From contig NC_092094.1 in the NCBI RefSeq assembly GCF_045679555.1, positions 37,607,430 through 37,671,429 on the forward strand: DNA of 64,000 bases, in the 5' to 3' direction. The translations under genes were made by a program, and so were the position numbers. This DNA is from Salvelinus alpinus. Its lineage: Eukaryota; Chordata; Actinopteri; Salmoniformes; Salmonidae. Each line of letters opens with the position of its first letter. Positions within the stretch are counted from its first letter, which is position 1. The notes below the pieces were generated by a model. The model worked only from the letters and a program-made list of their open reading frames with translations, did not search any database and was not told the origin of the DNA. This document shows positions 1 to 9,965 of the stretch, one piece after another.

Positions 1-749
1 AATTTTCTGTGTGTTATTAGGGGTTCAGGATTGGATGGAGGAGTTGGCTTTTCAGTCTGCTGCTGTTTGCCGTCAGGTCATAGAGAAACGAGGATGAAGT
101 TGAATCTTAGATACCACTTACTCTGTTCCTCCTCAGGTGCAACGCTCATTGACAGCCAGCTAGCAGATAATCCTGCCTCAGCATCATAAACTTTAGAGAG
201 TGTCCCTTGTCAGACCCTGGAAGTAGATTGGGTTGTGTGGTTGTGAATGTACGTGTGTGTCACACATGGTGCATCAATCTGATGTTTATTATCAACAAAG
301 ATCTGTTTAATACAGCCAATAACCTAAAAGCTGTAGCCTTAAACTGCCCTCTAAAACTCATTACCAAGCTCATAGACTTGGTAACTTCCATCATCACCTA
401 TATACACTGAACAAAAATATAAACGCAACATGTAAAGTGTTGGTCCCATGTTTCATGAGCTGAAATACAATATCCCAGAAATATTTCATACACAGAAACA
501 TTTTATTTGTCTAAACTTTTGTGCAGAAATGTATTTTCATCCCTTTTAGTGAGCATTACTCCTTTGCCAAGCGAATCCATCCACCTGACAGGTGTGGCAT
601 ATCAAGAAGCTGATTAAACTGCATCTTCATTGCACAGGTGAACCTTGTGCTGGGAACAATAAAAGGCCAATCTAAAATGTGCAGTTTTGTCACACAACAC
701 AATGCCACAGATGTCTCAAGTTTTGAGGTAGCGTGCAATTGGCATGCTG

Positions 750-1034
750 TGTCACGTGTGCTCCCTCTCCGGCCTCCAGGCTGCTCATTATGGCGCACAC
801 CTGTCACCATCGTTATGTGCACCTGCGCGTCTTCAGACTCACCTGGACTCCATCACTTCCTTTATTACCTGCCCTATATATGTCACACCCTTTGGTTCCT
901 TCTCCAGATGTCATTGTTTCTGTTCCAGTGTCATGTCTGTGCGTTGTTCGTGTTTCTTATTTTGTATTATCTTGTGTTTATTTATTAAAACACTCCCTGA
1001 ACTTGCTTCCTGACTCTCAGCGCACATCGTTACA
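750..1034 (+). mobile_element. Solo LTR (short subfamily), TSD TGCTG
   Basis: A 285-bp TGTCACG...GTTACA unit flanked by TGCTG at 745-749 and 1035-1039. The other Tc1 copy reads GGCATGCTGACTGCAGG without a break at 39119-39135, which is the empty site. It has a TATTAAA-like signal near its 3' end and no internal region. Confidence 0.85.
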
Positions 1035-1120
1035 TGCTGACTGCAGGAATGTCCACCAGAGCTGTTTCCAGATAATTGAATGTTGATTTCTCTACCATAA
1101 GCTGCCACAAATGTTGTTTT

Positions 1121-1489
1121 TGTAACGGCTGTCCTCCTCCTTATCTGAGGAGGAGTAGTAAGAAGGATCGGAGGACCAATGCGCAGCGTGGTACGTGTTC
1201 ATGCTCTTTATTATAACGAACGAACACAAAAACAAACGACACGTGAAATACCAACCGAAACAGTTCCGTGTGGAACAAACACAGACACGGAAAATAACCA
1301 CCCACGAAACCCAGGTGGAAAAAGGCTACCTAAGTATGATTCTCAATCAGAGACAACTAACGACACCTGCTTCTGATTGAGAATCATACCAGTCCAAACG
1401 AAAAAACCAACATAGATAACCCACCCAACTCACGCCCTGACCATACTAAAACAAAGAAATAACAAAAGAACTAAGGTCAGAACGTGACA
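1121..1489 (-). repeat. 3' LTR of the element at 1121-4037
   Basis: 369 bp, directly repeated at 3647-4037. It contains the inverted repeat at 1335-1352 / 1371-1388 and, on the - strand, a short reading frame starting MNTYHAAHWSSDPSYYSSS. Confidence 0.88.
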
Positions 1490-1680
1490 GTACCCCCCCC
1501 CCCCCAAGGTGCGGACTCCGGCCGCAAAACCTGAACCTATAGGGGAGGGTCTGGGTGGGCATCTGTCCGCAGTGGCGGCTCTGGCGCGGGACGTGGACCC
1601 CACTCCACCATAGTCTTAGTCCGCTTCAATTGCGACCCTCGCCGCCGACCTTGGCCTGGGAACCCTAATAAATGACCCCA

Positions 1681-2200
1681 CTGGACTGAGGGGCGCCTCT
1701 GGACTGAGGGGCGCCTCTGGACTGAGGGGCGCCTCTGGACTGAGGGGCGCCTCAGGACTGAGGGGCAGCTCCGAACTGAGGGGTAGCTCAGGACTGAGGG
1801 GAAGCTCAGGACTGAGGGGCAGCTCAGGACTGAGGGGCAGCTCAGGACTGAGGGGCAGCTCAGGACTGAGGGGCAGCTCAGGACTGAGGGGCAGCTCAGG
1901 ACTGAGGGGCACCTCAGGACTGAGGGGCACCTCAGGACTGAGGGGCACCTCAGGACTGAGGGGCACCTCAGGACTGAGGGGCAGCTCAGGACTGAGGGGC
2001 AGCTCAGGACTGAGGGGCAGCTCAGGACTGAGGGGCAGCTCAGGACTGAGGGGCAGCTCAGGACTGAGGGGCAGCTCCGGACTGAGGGGCAGCTCCGGAC
2101 TGAAGGGCAGCTCCGGACTGAAGGGCAGCTCCGGACTGAAGGGCGGCTCAGACGCCTCTGGACTGAAGGGCGGCTCCGGACTGAAGGGCGGCTCAGGCCT
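1681..2200. repeat. 18-bp minisatellite inside LTR element
   Basis: About 29 head-to-tail units of GGACTGAGGGGCAGCTCA and close variants. On the - strand it encodes a six-residue period such as PLSPEL. There are no spacers. Confidence 0.93.
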
Positions 2201-2481
2201 GCCGAGGCGCACTGTAGGCCTGGTGCGTGGTGCCGGAACTGGTGGTACCGGGCTGGGGACACGCACCTCTGGGCGAGTGCGGGGAGCAGGAACAGGGCAT
2301 ACTGGACACTGGAGGCGCACTGTAGGCCTGGGCGTGGTGCCGGAACTGGTGGTACCGGGCTGGGGACACGCACCTCAAGGCGAGTGCGGGGAGCAGGAAC
2401 AGGGCATACTGGACACTGGAGGCGCACTGTAGGCCTGGGCGTGGTGCCGGAACTGGTGGTACCGGGTTGGGGACACGCACC

Positions 2482-3447
2482 TCAGGGCGAGTGCGGGGTG
2501 CTGGAACTGGAGGCCTGGTACGTGGTGCCGCCACAGGAGGCCTGGTACGTGGTGCCGCCACAGGAGAGCTGGTGCGTGGGGCTGCCACAGGAGAGCTGGT
2601 GCGTGGGGCTGCCACAGGAGAGCTGGTGCGTGGGGCTGCCACAGGAGAGCTGGTGCGTGGGGCTGCCACAGGAGAGCTGGTGCGTGGGGCTGCCACAGGA
2701 GAGCTGGTGCGTGGGGCTGCCACAGGAGAGCTGGTGCGTGGGGCTGCCACAGGAGAGCTGGTGCGTGGGGCTGCCACAGGAGAGCTGGTGCGTGGGGCTG
2801 CCACAGGAGGGATGGTGCGTGGAGAAGGCACCGGATAGACCGGACCGTGGAGGCACACTACAGGTCTCGAGCACCTGCCCAACCCTACCTGGCTGAATGC
2901 TCACCGTAGCCATGCCAGTGCGGTGAGGTGGAATAGGCCGCACTGGGCTATGCACACGTACTGGAGACACCATGCGTAGGGCTGGTGCCATGTACCCCGG
3001 GCCGAGGAGACGCACTGGAGACCAGATGCGTAGAGCCGGCTTCATGGCACCTGGCTTGATGCCCACTCTAGCCCGGCCGATACGAGGCGCTGCTATGTAC
3101 CGCACCGGGCTATGCACACGTACTGGAGACACCATGCGTAGGGCTGGTGCCATGTACCCCGGGCCGAGGAGACGCACTGGAGACCAGATGCGTAGAGCCG
3201 GCTTCATGGCACCTGGCTTGATGCCCACTCTAGCCCGGCCGATACGAGGCGCTGCTATGTACCACACCGGGCTATGCACACGTACCGGAGACACCATGCG
3301 CATCTCCGCATAACACGGTGCCTGCCCGGACCCTCTCTCTCCACGGTAAGCACGGGGAGTTGGCTCAGGTCTCCTACCTGACTTAGCCACACTCCCCGTG
3401 CGCCCCCCCACCCAAGACATTTTTGGGGCTGCCTCTCTGGCTACCAT
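2482..3447 (-). CDS. Element ORF2, repeat-rich basic/proline protein (321 aa), unknown function
   Basis: It begins at an ATG overlapping the ORF1 stop, in the -1 frame relative to ORF1. It contains two copies of a 54-residue repeat (encoded by the 162-bp repeat, with MVSPVRVHSPVR and RVGIKPGAMKPALRIWSP), then about ten 9-residue repeats of the type CGSPTHQLS. Repeat units that are multiples of three keep several frames open, so the true frame is uncertain. No known domain seen. Confidence 0.3.
   Translation of the reverse strand: MVAREAAPKMSWVGGRTGSVAKSGRRPEPTPRAYRGERGSGQAPCYAEMRMVSPVRVHSPVWYIAAPRIGRARVGIKPGAMKPALRIWSPVRLLGPGYMAPALRMVSPVRVHSPVRYIAAPRIGRARVGIKPGAMKPALRIWSPVRLLGPGYMAPALRMVSPVRVHSPVRPIPPHRTGMATVSIQPGRVGQVLETCSVPPRSGLSGAFSTHHPSCGSPTHQLSCGSPTHQLSCGSPTHQLSCGSPTHQLSCGSPTHQLSCGSPTHQLSCGSPTHQLSCGSPTHQLSCGSPTHQLSCGGTTYQASCGGTTYQASSSSTPHSP
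2530..2830. repeat. 27-bp minisatellite inside LTR element
   Basis: About eleven units with core GCCACAGGAGAGCTGGTGCG plus TGGGGCT. On the - strand this gives a nine-residue period (SPVAAPRTS in one frame, CGSPTHQLS in another). Confidence 0.93.
2938..3280. repeat. 162-bp tandem duplication inside LTR element
   Basis: The block starting GGGCTATGCACACGTACTGG at 2945 recurs at 3107 and, partially, at 3269: an exact 162-bp period (54 codons). Confidence 0.93.
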
Positions 3448-3836
3448 CCGGGCTTTCTTGCTGCTTCCTCATACCACCGCCTCTCGGCTTTCGCTGCCTC
3501 CAGCTCAGCCTTGGGGCGGCGATACTCTCCAGCCTGTGCCCAGGGTCCCTTGCCGTCCAGAATCTCCTCCCAGGTCCAGGAGTCCTGCGATCGCTGCTGC
3601 TGCTGCCCGTTACCACGCTGCTTGGTCCGGTTGTGGTGGGTGGTTCTGTAACGGCTGTCCTCCTCCTCATATGAGGAGGAGTAGTAAGAAGGATCGGAGG
3701 ACCAATGCGCAGCGTGGTACGTGTTCATGCTCTTTATTATAACGAACGAACACAGAAACAAAACAACAAACGACACATGAAATACCAACCGAAAACAGTT
3801 CCGTGTGGAACAAACACTGACACGGAAAATAACCAC
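3441..3836 (-). CDS. Element ORF1 starting inside the 5' LTR (131 aa), unknown function
   Basis: The frame starts in the 5' LTR, crosses the LTR border and continues into the interior. It has an acidic serine-rich segment (SSDPSYYSSSYEEEDSR), a Gln-rich stretch, and a charged helix-like end (KAELEAAKAERRWYEEAARK). I recognise no Gag or other domain. Its stop overlaps the start of the next frame (ATGGTAG, 3441-3447). Whether it is translated is unknown. Confidence 0.35.
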   Translation of the reverse strand: MVIFRVSVCSTRNCFRLVFHVSFVVLFLCSFVIIKSMNTYHAAHWSSDPSYYSSSYEEEDSRYRTTHHNRTKQRGNGQQQQRSQDSWTWEEILDGKGPWAQAGEYRRPKAELEAAKAERRWYEEAARKPGW

Positions 3837-4037
3837 CCACGAAACCCAGGTGGAAAAAGGCTACCTAAGTATGATTCTCAATCAGAGACAACTAACGACA
3901 CCTGCCTCTGATTGAGAATCATACCAGGCCAAACGAAAAACCAACATAGAAAAACCAACATAGATAACCCACCCAACTCACGCCCTGACCATACTAAAAC
4001 AAAGAAATAACAAAAGAACTAAGGTCAGAATGTGACA
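3647..4037 (-). repeat. 5' LTR of the element at 1121-4037
   Basis: 391 bp. It is slightly longer than its partner because of short internal duplications (near 3755-3780 and 3935-3960). It carries the inverted repeat at 3870-3887 / 3906-3923. Confidence 0.88.
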
Positions 4038-4753
4038 GTTTTAGAGAATTTGTCAGTACGTCCAACCGGCCTCACAACCGCAGACCACGTGTAACCAGGC
4101 CAGCCCAGGACCTCCACATCTGGTTTATTCACCTGCGGGATCGTCTATAGTATTTCAATTATTTCAAGGCTGTAGCCTACAAAGAAATACATTGAAGCAT
4201 TTGCGAGTGTGACACAATAGGTTTGTAGGTACATAAAGCTCTTTTAAAAACATTTTAAATCTTTATAGTCTATAAATAGCACATATAGGCCGATACATAA
4301 TTAGAATTAAATACAAATTAAATTAAAATGACTTATTAGTGCCTTTGAATTCATTTTTAGAAACATGAGTTTGGCCAGTCTGTAGCTTCAGGCTCATGTG
4401 ATGGTGCCTGGAGAGCCGGCCAGCAGTGGAGAATATATTCTCCACACTTACAGAGCCACTGGGGATGCTAAACACCCTTTTGGTCACTCTTGCAAGGCTG
4501 TCCTAAAGGTAGTCCTAAAGGTTTTTAGGGTGTGTCTTTTAAGTGTTTGGACCGCAGCCACTGACTGGTTTTCTGGTCCACGCCCTTACTTTTTTAAAGG
4601 TATCTGTGACCAACAGATGCATATCTGTATTCCCAGTCATGTGAAATCCAGAGATTAGGGCCTAATGAATGAATTTAATTAACTGATTTCCTCATGAACT
4701 GTAACTCAGTAAAATCTTTGAAATTGTGCATGTTTATATTTTTGTTCAGTGTA

Positions 4754-6137
<1,384 letters not shown>

Positions 6138-6226
6138 CTGATGTGTGTATGTAAATTGTTTTTTATTGTGGGGTGTGTGTGTTTTATCTCTCTGTGCATT
6201 GTGTCCCCCCCCCCCCCCCCCTCCAG

Positions 6227-9200
6227 GTGTATGACACGCCCCCAATGGCGGTGAAAGGCCCCACCAGTGGTCAAGACATCTATGACACGCCCCCCAGTGT
6301 GGACAAGAGCCAACTTCTCTCTCAGCAAACGGTGAGGCTGCAGCTACTGCACCACTAACACATCCTCTCTGTCTGTTGTTGTTGTAGAGGGACACAGGGG
6401 GATACTCATCAGTCACAGTGGGCTTTACCATCTGTACTTGATAGGTGGTGTCTTAAAGTAACCACCCCTTCTCCTTATCAGAATGTGTGTTTGACATCAT
6501 TATGATGTCCTATGGCAGTGAGGGTAAGTACAGTGTGTGTGTTTGACGTTGCCTCTGTCTCCCTCCCAGGTGTACGACTTCCCCCCCTCCGTCAGTAAGG
6601 ATGTTCCAGACGCTCCTATCAGGGAGGAGACCTATGACGTGCCCCCCCACTTTGCCAAGCTGAAGAGTCTGGAGAGCCAGAGCCAGGGCTATCTGATCCC
6701 CGGAGGGCCTGAGCCCCCCATCCCTGAAGACGTGTACGATATCCCTCCCCCTCCCCTCACCGGAAAGCACCACCCAGACGCCCACCTGGGTCAGGAGATC
6801 TACGACATCCCCGCCAGTCTGAGGAAGGGTGGACCCCATGACCCCCAGGATGTGTACGATTTCCCCCGCGAGCGGCCTGCAGGCGAGGACTCCATCTATG
6901 ACATCCCCCCTCAGGTGGTGCGAGATGCGGGCACCACAGAGGAGCTGACGGTCAGCTTCAAACGCCTGTCTGCTTCCAGCACGGGCAGCACCCGCAGCAA
7001 CCTGTCCACCTCCTCTCTGGACATGGTGCCAGTCAGGGAGTCGGTGGTGCCCAGCCAGGCCGGCCCGGGGAAGCTGTTGATCCTGGATCTAGATCAGGCC
7101 ATGGAGCGCCTCTCCCGCCTGCAGCAGGGGGTGGAGGGCTCCGTCTCCCTCCTCATGTCCTTCATCAGTGGGAACTGGCGCAGCCCCACCCAGATGGAGG
7201 CCAACCTGCCAGCCATCAGGCAGGCGGTGGAAAGGATGAGGGTGGCTGTCAGGGACCTGCTGGAGTTTGCCAGGGGGGCTGTGGCCAACTCTGCCCAGGC
7301 CACTGACCGCACGTTACAGGCCAAGCTGGGCAAGCAGGTGCAGAAGATGGAGGAAGCCTTCCAGGGCCTGGTCAAGTACAGCCAGGTTCTGGATGCTGTG
7401 GCCTGGGCCCCTCCTGCACTGATGACGCCCTCAGCAGGCAGCAGTGGGGATGACCTGGACCGGCTGGTCATGTGTGCCCGGGGTGTGCCTGACGACACCA
7501 AACAGCTGGCCTCCTTTCTCCATGGCAACGCCTCGCTGCTCTTCAAAAGGACAAACAAGCAGCAGCAGGTTCCTCTGCCCCCCGTCCCCCACGCCGCTGA
7601 CCTCATGGGTCAGATGACCAACAACAACATCTCAGCCTATCAGATGGGAGACGGGAGAGCCAACATCCAGTCCCGCCCCCTGCCGTCACCGCCCAAGCTC
7701 ACTGCCGAGGAGGAGACCAGTGACCGGCCGTACGAGACCACCGAGGAGGGCTGGTTGGAGGACTATGACTATGTGCATTTACAGGTAAAACCTCCTCTTA
7801 TGAAACCACAGCACAGATCATCACACATTTATGTCCTCATTTATCAGTAGAGAATTAGTTTGGTGTATATTGGTACTCTGAATCAACAGCACCAGTACTT
7901 CCTCATAACGGTACGGTGGTTTGGAACAATCAGCAGCACTCTATATTTGCCCATGGATTATGTTAAGCATGTCGAGCCATGGTGTCTGTCTGTGTTCAAT
8001 GATACGCCGGTGTGTGAGATAAGAGAGAGGATAGACTCCAGATGTATCTCCATTTCCACACCACAGCCAGCAGATCAATGCCCCATACAAGGCTTGCCCA
8101 TGTGGGCGACACATACTCCCCCGGTGCACTGCTTCAGGTGTCATCATCAATCATCATTACCACATGTGCAGGCGTGTTTCTCTACATACCCATCATACAT
8201 CATCACTTTCTCTGTCCATTGCTGCTGTTGTTGCCCTTACGTGCAGCAGTATTGTGGTTGTGAAAATGCAATAGGAACAGATGATTTTAAGACGATATGA
8301 TATCATTGTGGGTGGCAGGTAGCCTTGCGGTAAGAGTGTTGAGCCAGTAACCAAAATGTTGCTAGTTCGAAGCCGACAAGGTGAAACGTCTGTCGATGTT
8401 CCCTTGAGCAAGGCACTTAACCCTAATTCTCCAGGGTTGCAGTTGATAATGGCAGAGCTGTGACCCTGCTCTCAGAGTTGGGATATGCAAAAAAACACAT
8501 TTCCAATTCACTCATACATATTAATACACACTTGTTCATGTGTGAAATAGGAAAACTATAAGCACCCACCAAATTATTATTATCTAAAAGACATTTATAT
8601 ATTCACTGTTTCAGTGCTTTATGTGTGTGTAGCACACTAACATACAAACCCTGAATTCATGTGTCAGCTACCCTCAGGGTAGTGGCAGAGCTGCTGTGTG
8701 TGGTCTGGTCTGATATGAGCTCATACTGCCCTCTGCTGATTAGGAGAATTATCACACGTTGAGTCAGACGGATCATTTTATATGGGTGATCCTTCCTTGA
8801 GCCAGTAGAATTCAAATTCCATCCCAGCATTGTCTGAGCGTGTTTGTGTCTATGTGCTTGGAGCAGAGTAAGTAAGTTTACTCTTCTTACCGTCCTTTGG
8901 TTTCCAGGGTAAGGAGGAGTTTGAGAAGAATCAGAGGCAATTATTAGAGAAAGGGACCAGACACAACAAAACCACACTGGAACAGCAGCAGGTGAGGACC
9001 TGTGGGTCTGTCAGTGAGCGAGTGGGTGTGTAAATGGCTGTGTTTAGACAGGCAGCCCAATTCTGATATTTGTTTTACTAATTGGTCTTTTGACCAATCA
9101 TATAAGAGCCCGGTTTCCCAAAAGCATCTTAAGTCTAAGTTCATCTTAGAACAATAGGATCCAATGGTTCTAACGATGAACTTAGCCTTAAGATGCTTTT

Positions 9201-9965
9201 GGGAAACCGGGCCCAGATCTTTTCACATCAGATCTTTTTCAGAGCTGATCTGATTGGTCAAAAGACCAATTGGTGAAAAAAAGATCAGAATTGGGCTGCC
9301 TCTAAACGCAGCCTTTGTCAGTAATAAGGGAGTGTATATGTGACTGTAGTGTTACATTGGTGTCTCAGAGGCTGAGGTTTCAGTCAGTTCAAATGGGATG
9401 TTTACAGATCAGGCAGATATTTATTTACTCTCTGTGTTCCCATCTACTGCAGCTGAAACAGTTTGAGCGACTGGAGCAGGAAGTCAGCCGGCCAATCAAC
9501 AACGATATCTCAGGCTGGACTCCGCCTCCCCACTACCCAACGGCCCAGCGGAGCAAGCTGAGCATGGGCGACCGGCAGCTGCTGCTCTTCTACTCGGAGC
9601 AGTGTGAGTCCAACGTCACCACCCTCACCAATGCCATCGACGCCTTCTACTCCTCCATCAACAACAACCAGCCGCCCAAGATCTTCGTGGCTCACAGCAA
9701 GTTTGTCATCCTCAGCGCACACAAGCTGGTGTTCATCGGGGACACGCTCTCGCGACAGGCCAAGTCCCCAGAGGTGCGGGCGCATGTGGCCCAGCACAGT
9801 AACACGCTGTGTGACAAACTCAAGGACATCGTGGTGAGCACCAAGACTGCAGCGCTGCAGTACCCGTCCCCCGGTGCGGCGCGAGACATGACGGAGAGGG
9901 TGCGGGAGCTGGCCGGCTGCACACAGCAGTTCCGCATGGCTCTGGGCCAGCTGGTGGCCATGTGA
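6227..9965 (+). CDS. bcar1: BCAR1/p130Cas adaptor, 3' four exons (partial)
   Basis: Exons 6227-6331, 6570-7784, 8908-8991 and 9453-9965 (stop TGA) have AG/GT borders, are all phase 0 and join into 638 residues. BCAR1 is a non-enzymatic docking protein of focal adhesions: Src/FAK phosphorylate its YxxP motifs, which then recruit CRK and drive migration signalling. Seen here: YDTP twice in the first exon, then YDFP, YDVP, YDIP, YDIP, YDFP and YDIP; a serine-rich start (KRLSASSTGSTRS) followed by the helical bundle with ASFLHGNASLLFKR; the Src-binding motifs RPLPSPP and DYDYVHLQ; and a C-terminal FAT-like domain with QPPKIFVAHSKFVILSAHKL. These blocks match BCAR1 better than NEDD9, EFS or CASS4. 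Human BCAR1 is about 870 residues, so the SH3 domain and first YxxP motifs are missing; no such exon was found between 1 and 6226, so they probably lie upstream of the window. Confidence 0.96.
6570..7784 (+). CDS. bcar1: bcar1 large exon: YxxP substrate end, serine-rich bundle, Src-binding tail
   Basis: A single 405-codon exon. The acceptor is CCCTCCCAG at 6561-6569 and the donor is GTAAAA at 7785. It runs from VYDFPPSVSKDVPD to EDYDYVHLQ. About 115 residues of YxxP repeats come first, then the serine-rich segment and a four-helix region rich in Leu, Ala and Gln, then the PxxP site RPLPSPP and the YDYVHL tyrosine motif that bind Src SH3 and SH2. Reading through the donor gives an in-frame stop soon after (about 7848), so exon skipping or retention would truncate the protein before the FAT-like domain. 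Confidence 0.95.
8309..8540 (+). repeat. tRNA-derived SINE in bcar1 intron
   Basis: The head GGTAGCCTTGCGGTAAGAG resembles a pol III A box and GCTAGTTCGAAGCC a degenerate B box, followed by the salmonid SINE body with GAGCAAGGCACTTAACCC. Two - strand relatives are at 34218-34437 and 55880-56075. Confidence 0.75.
9037..9314. mobile_element. Nested foldback MITE pair in bcar1 intron
   Basis: Outer arms GACAGGCAGCCCAATTCTGA and TCAGAATTGGGCTGCCTCTA are inverted. Between them sits a second perfect foldback (about 9108-9214) whose arms are GCCCGGTTTCCCAAAAGCAT and ATGCTTTTGGGAAACCGGGC. This looks like one foldback inserted into another. Confidence 0.85.
9453..9965 (+). CDS. bcar1: bcar1 last coding exon, FAT-like C-terminal domain
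   Basis: The acceptor CATCTACTGCAG precedes CTGAAACAG; the frame stays open for 170 codons to TGA. It holds LKQFERLEQEVSRPI, DRQLLLFYSEQCESN and the nearly invariant block around VFIGDTLSRQAKS. In CAS proteins this four-helix domain localises the protein to focal adhesions and binds NSP-family partners. The preceding 28-codon exon (8908-8991, GKEEFEKNQRQLLEKG) links it to the Src-binding tail. Confidence 0.95.
   Translation: MKQFERLEQEVSRPINNDISGWTPPPHYPTAQRSKLSMGDRQLLLFYSEQCESNVTTLTNAIDAFYSSINNNQPPKIFVAHSKFVILSAHKLVFIGDTLSRQAKSPEVRAHVAQHSNTLCDKLKDIVVSTKTAALQYPSPGAARDMTERVRELAGCTQQFRMALGQLVAM

Larger units (their letters stand above)
1121..4037 (-). mobile_element. Non-autonomous LTR retroelement with minisatellite-rich interior
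   Basis: Two direct LTRs (1121-1489 and 3647-4037) begin and end as TGTAACGG...GTGACA and enclose 2157 bp. The target duplication GTTTT is present on both sides (1116-1120, 4038-4042). Transcription is inferred to run leftwards: on the - strand a G-run followed by TAC lies just before the 3' LTR, like a polypurine tract, and the LTR carries AATAAAG. The interior encodes proline-rich repeats but no recognisable protease, reverse transcriptase or integrase. No canonical TGG primer-binding site is evident after the 5' LTR. The LTRs differ by few substitutions and short indels, suggesting a fairly recent insertion. Confidence 0.85.
405..4751 (+). mobile_element. Tc1/mariner relic, copy 1, interrupted by LTR insertions
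   Basis: The left end CACTGAACAAAAATATAAAC (405) and right end TATTTTTGTTCAGTG (4751) are inverted and flanked by TA. A second copy of the family is at 38824-40518. This copy is interrupted by a solo LTR (750-1034), a full LTR element (1121-4037) and about 400 bp of foreign or diverged sequence near 4147-4560. No transposase reading frame survives. Confidence 0.85.

Noticed and set aside
1537..2882. Very long proline-rich reading frames as host genes
   Set aside because: They lie in minisatellites of a TG...CA LTR element with target duplications; several frames are open at once, as expected from repeat units divisible by three.
7094..7606. Antisense reading frame over the bcar1 exon
   Set aside because: Shadow of the GC-rich bcar1 coding frame; the same holds for 9510-10022 and 20300-20721 (antisense of the GPCR).
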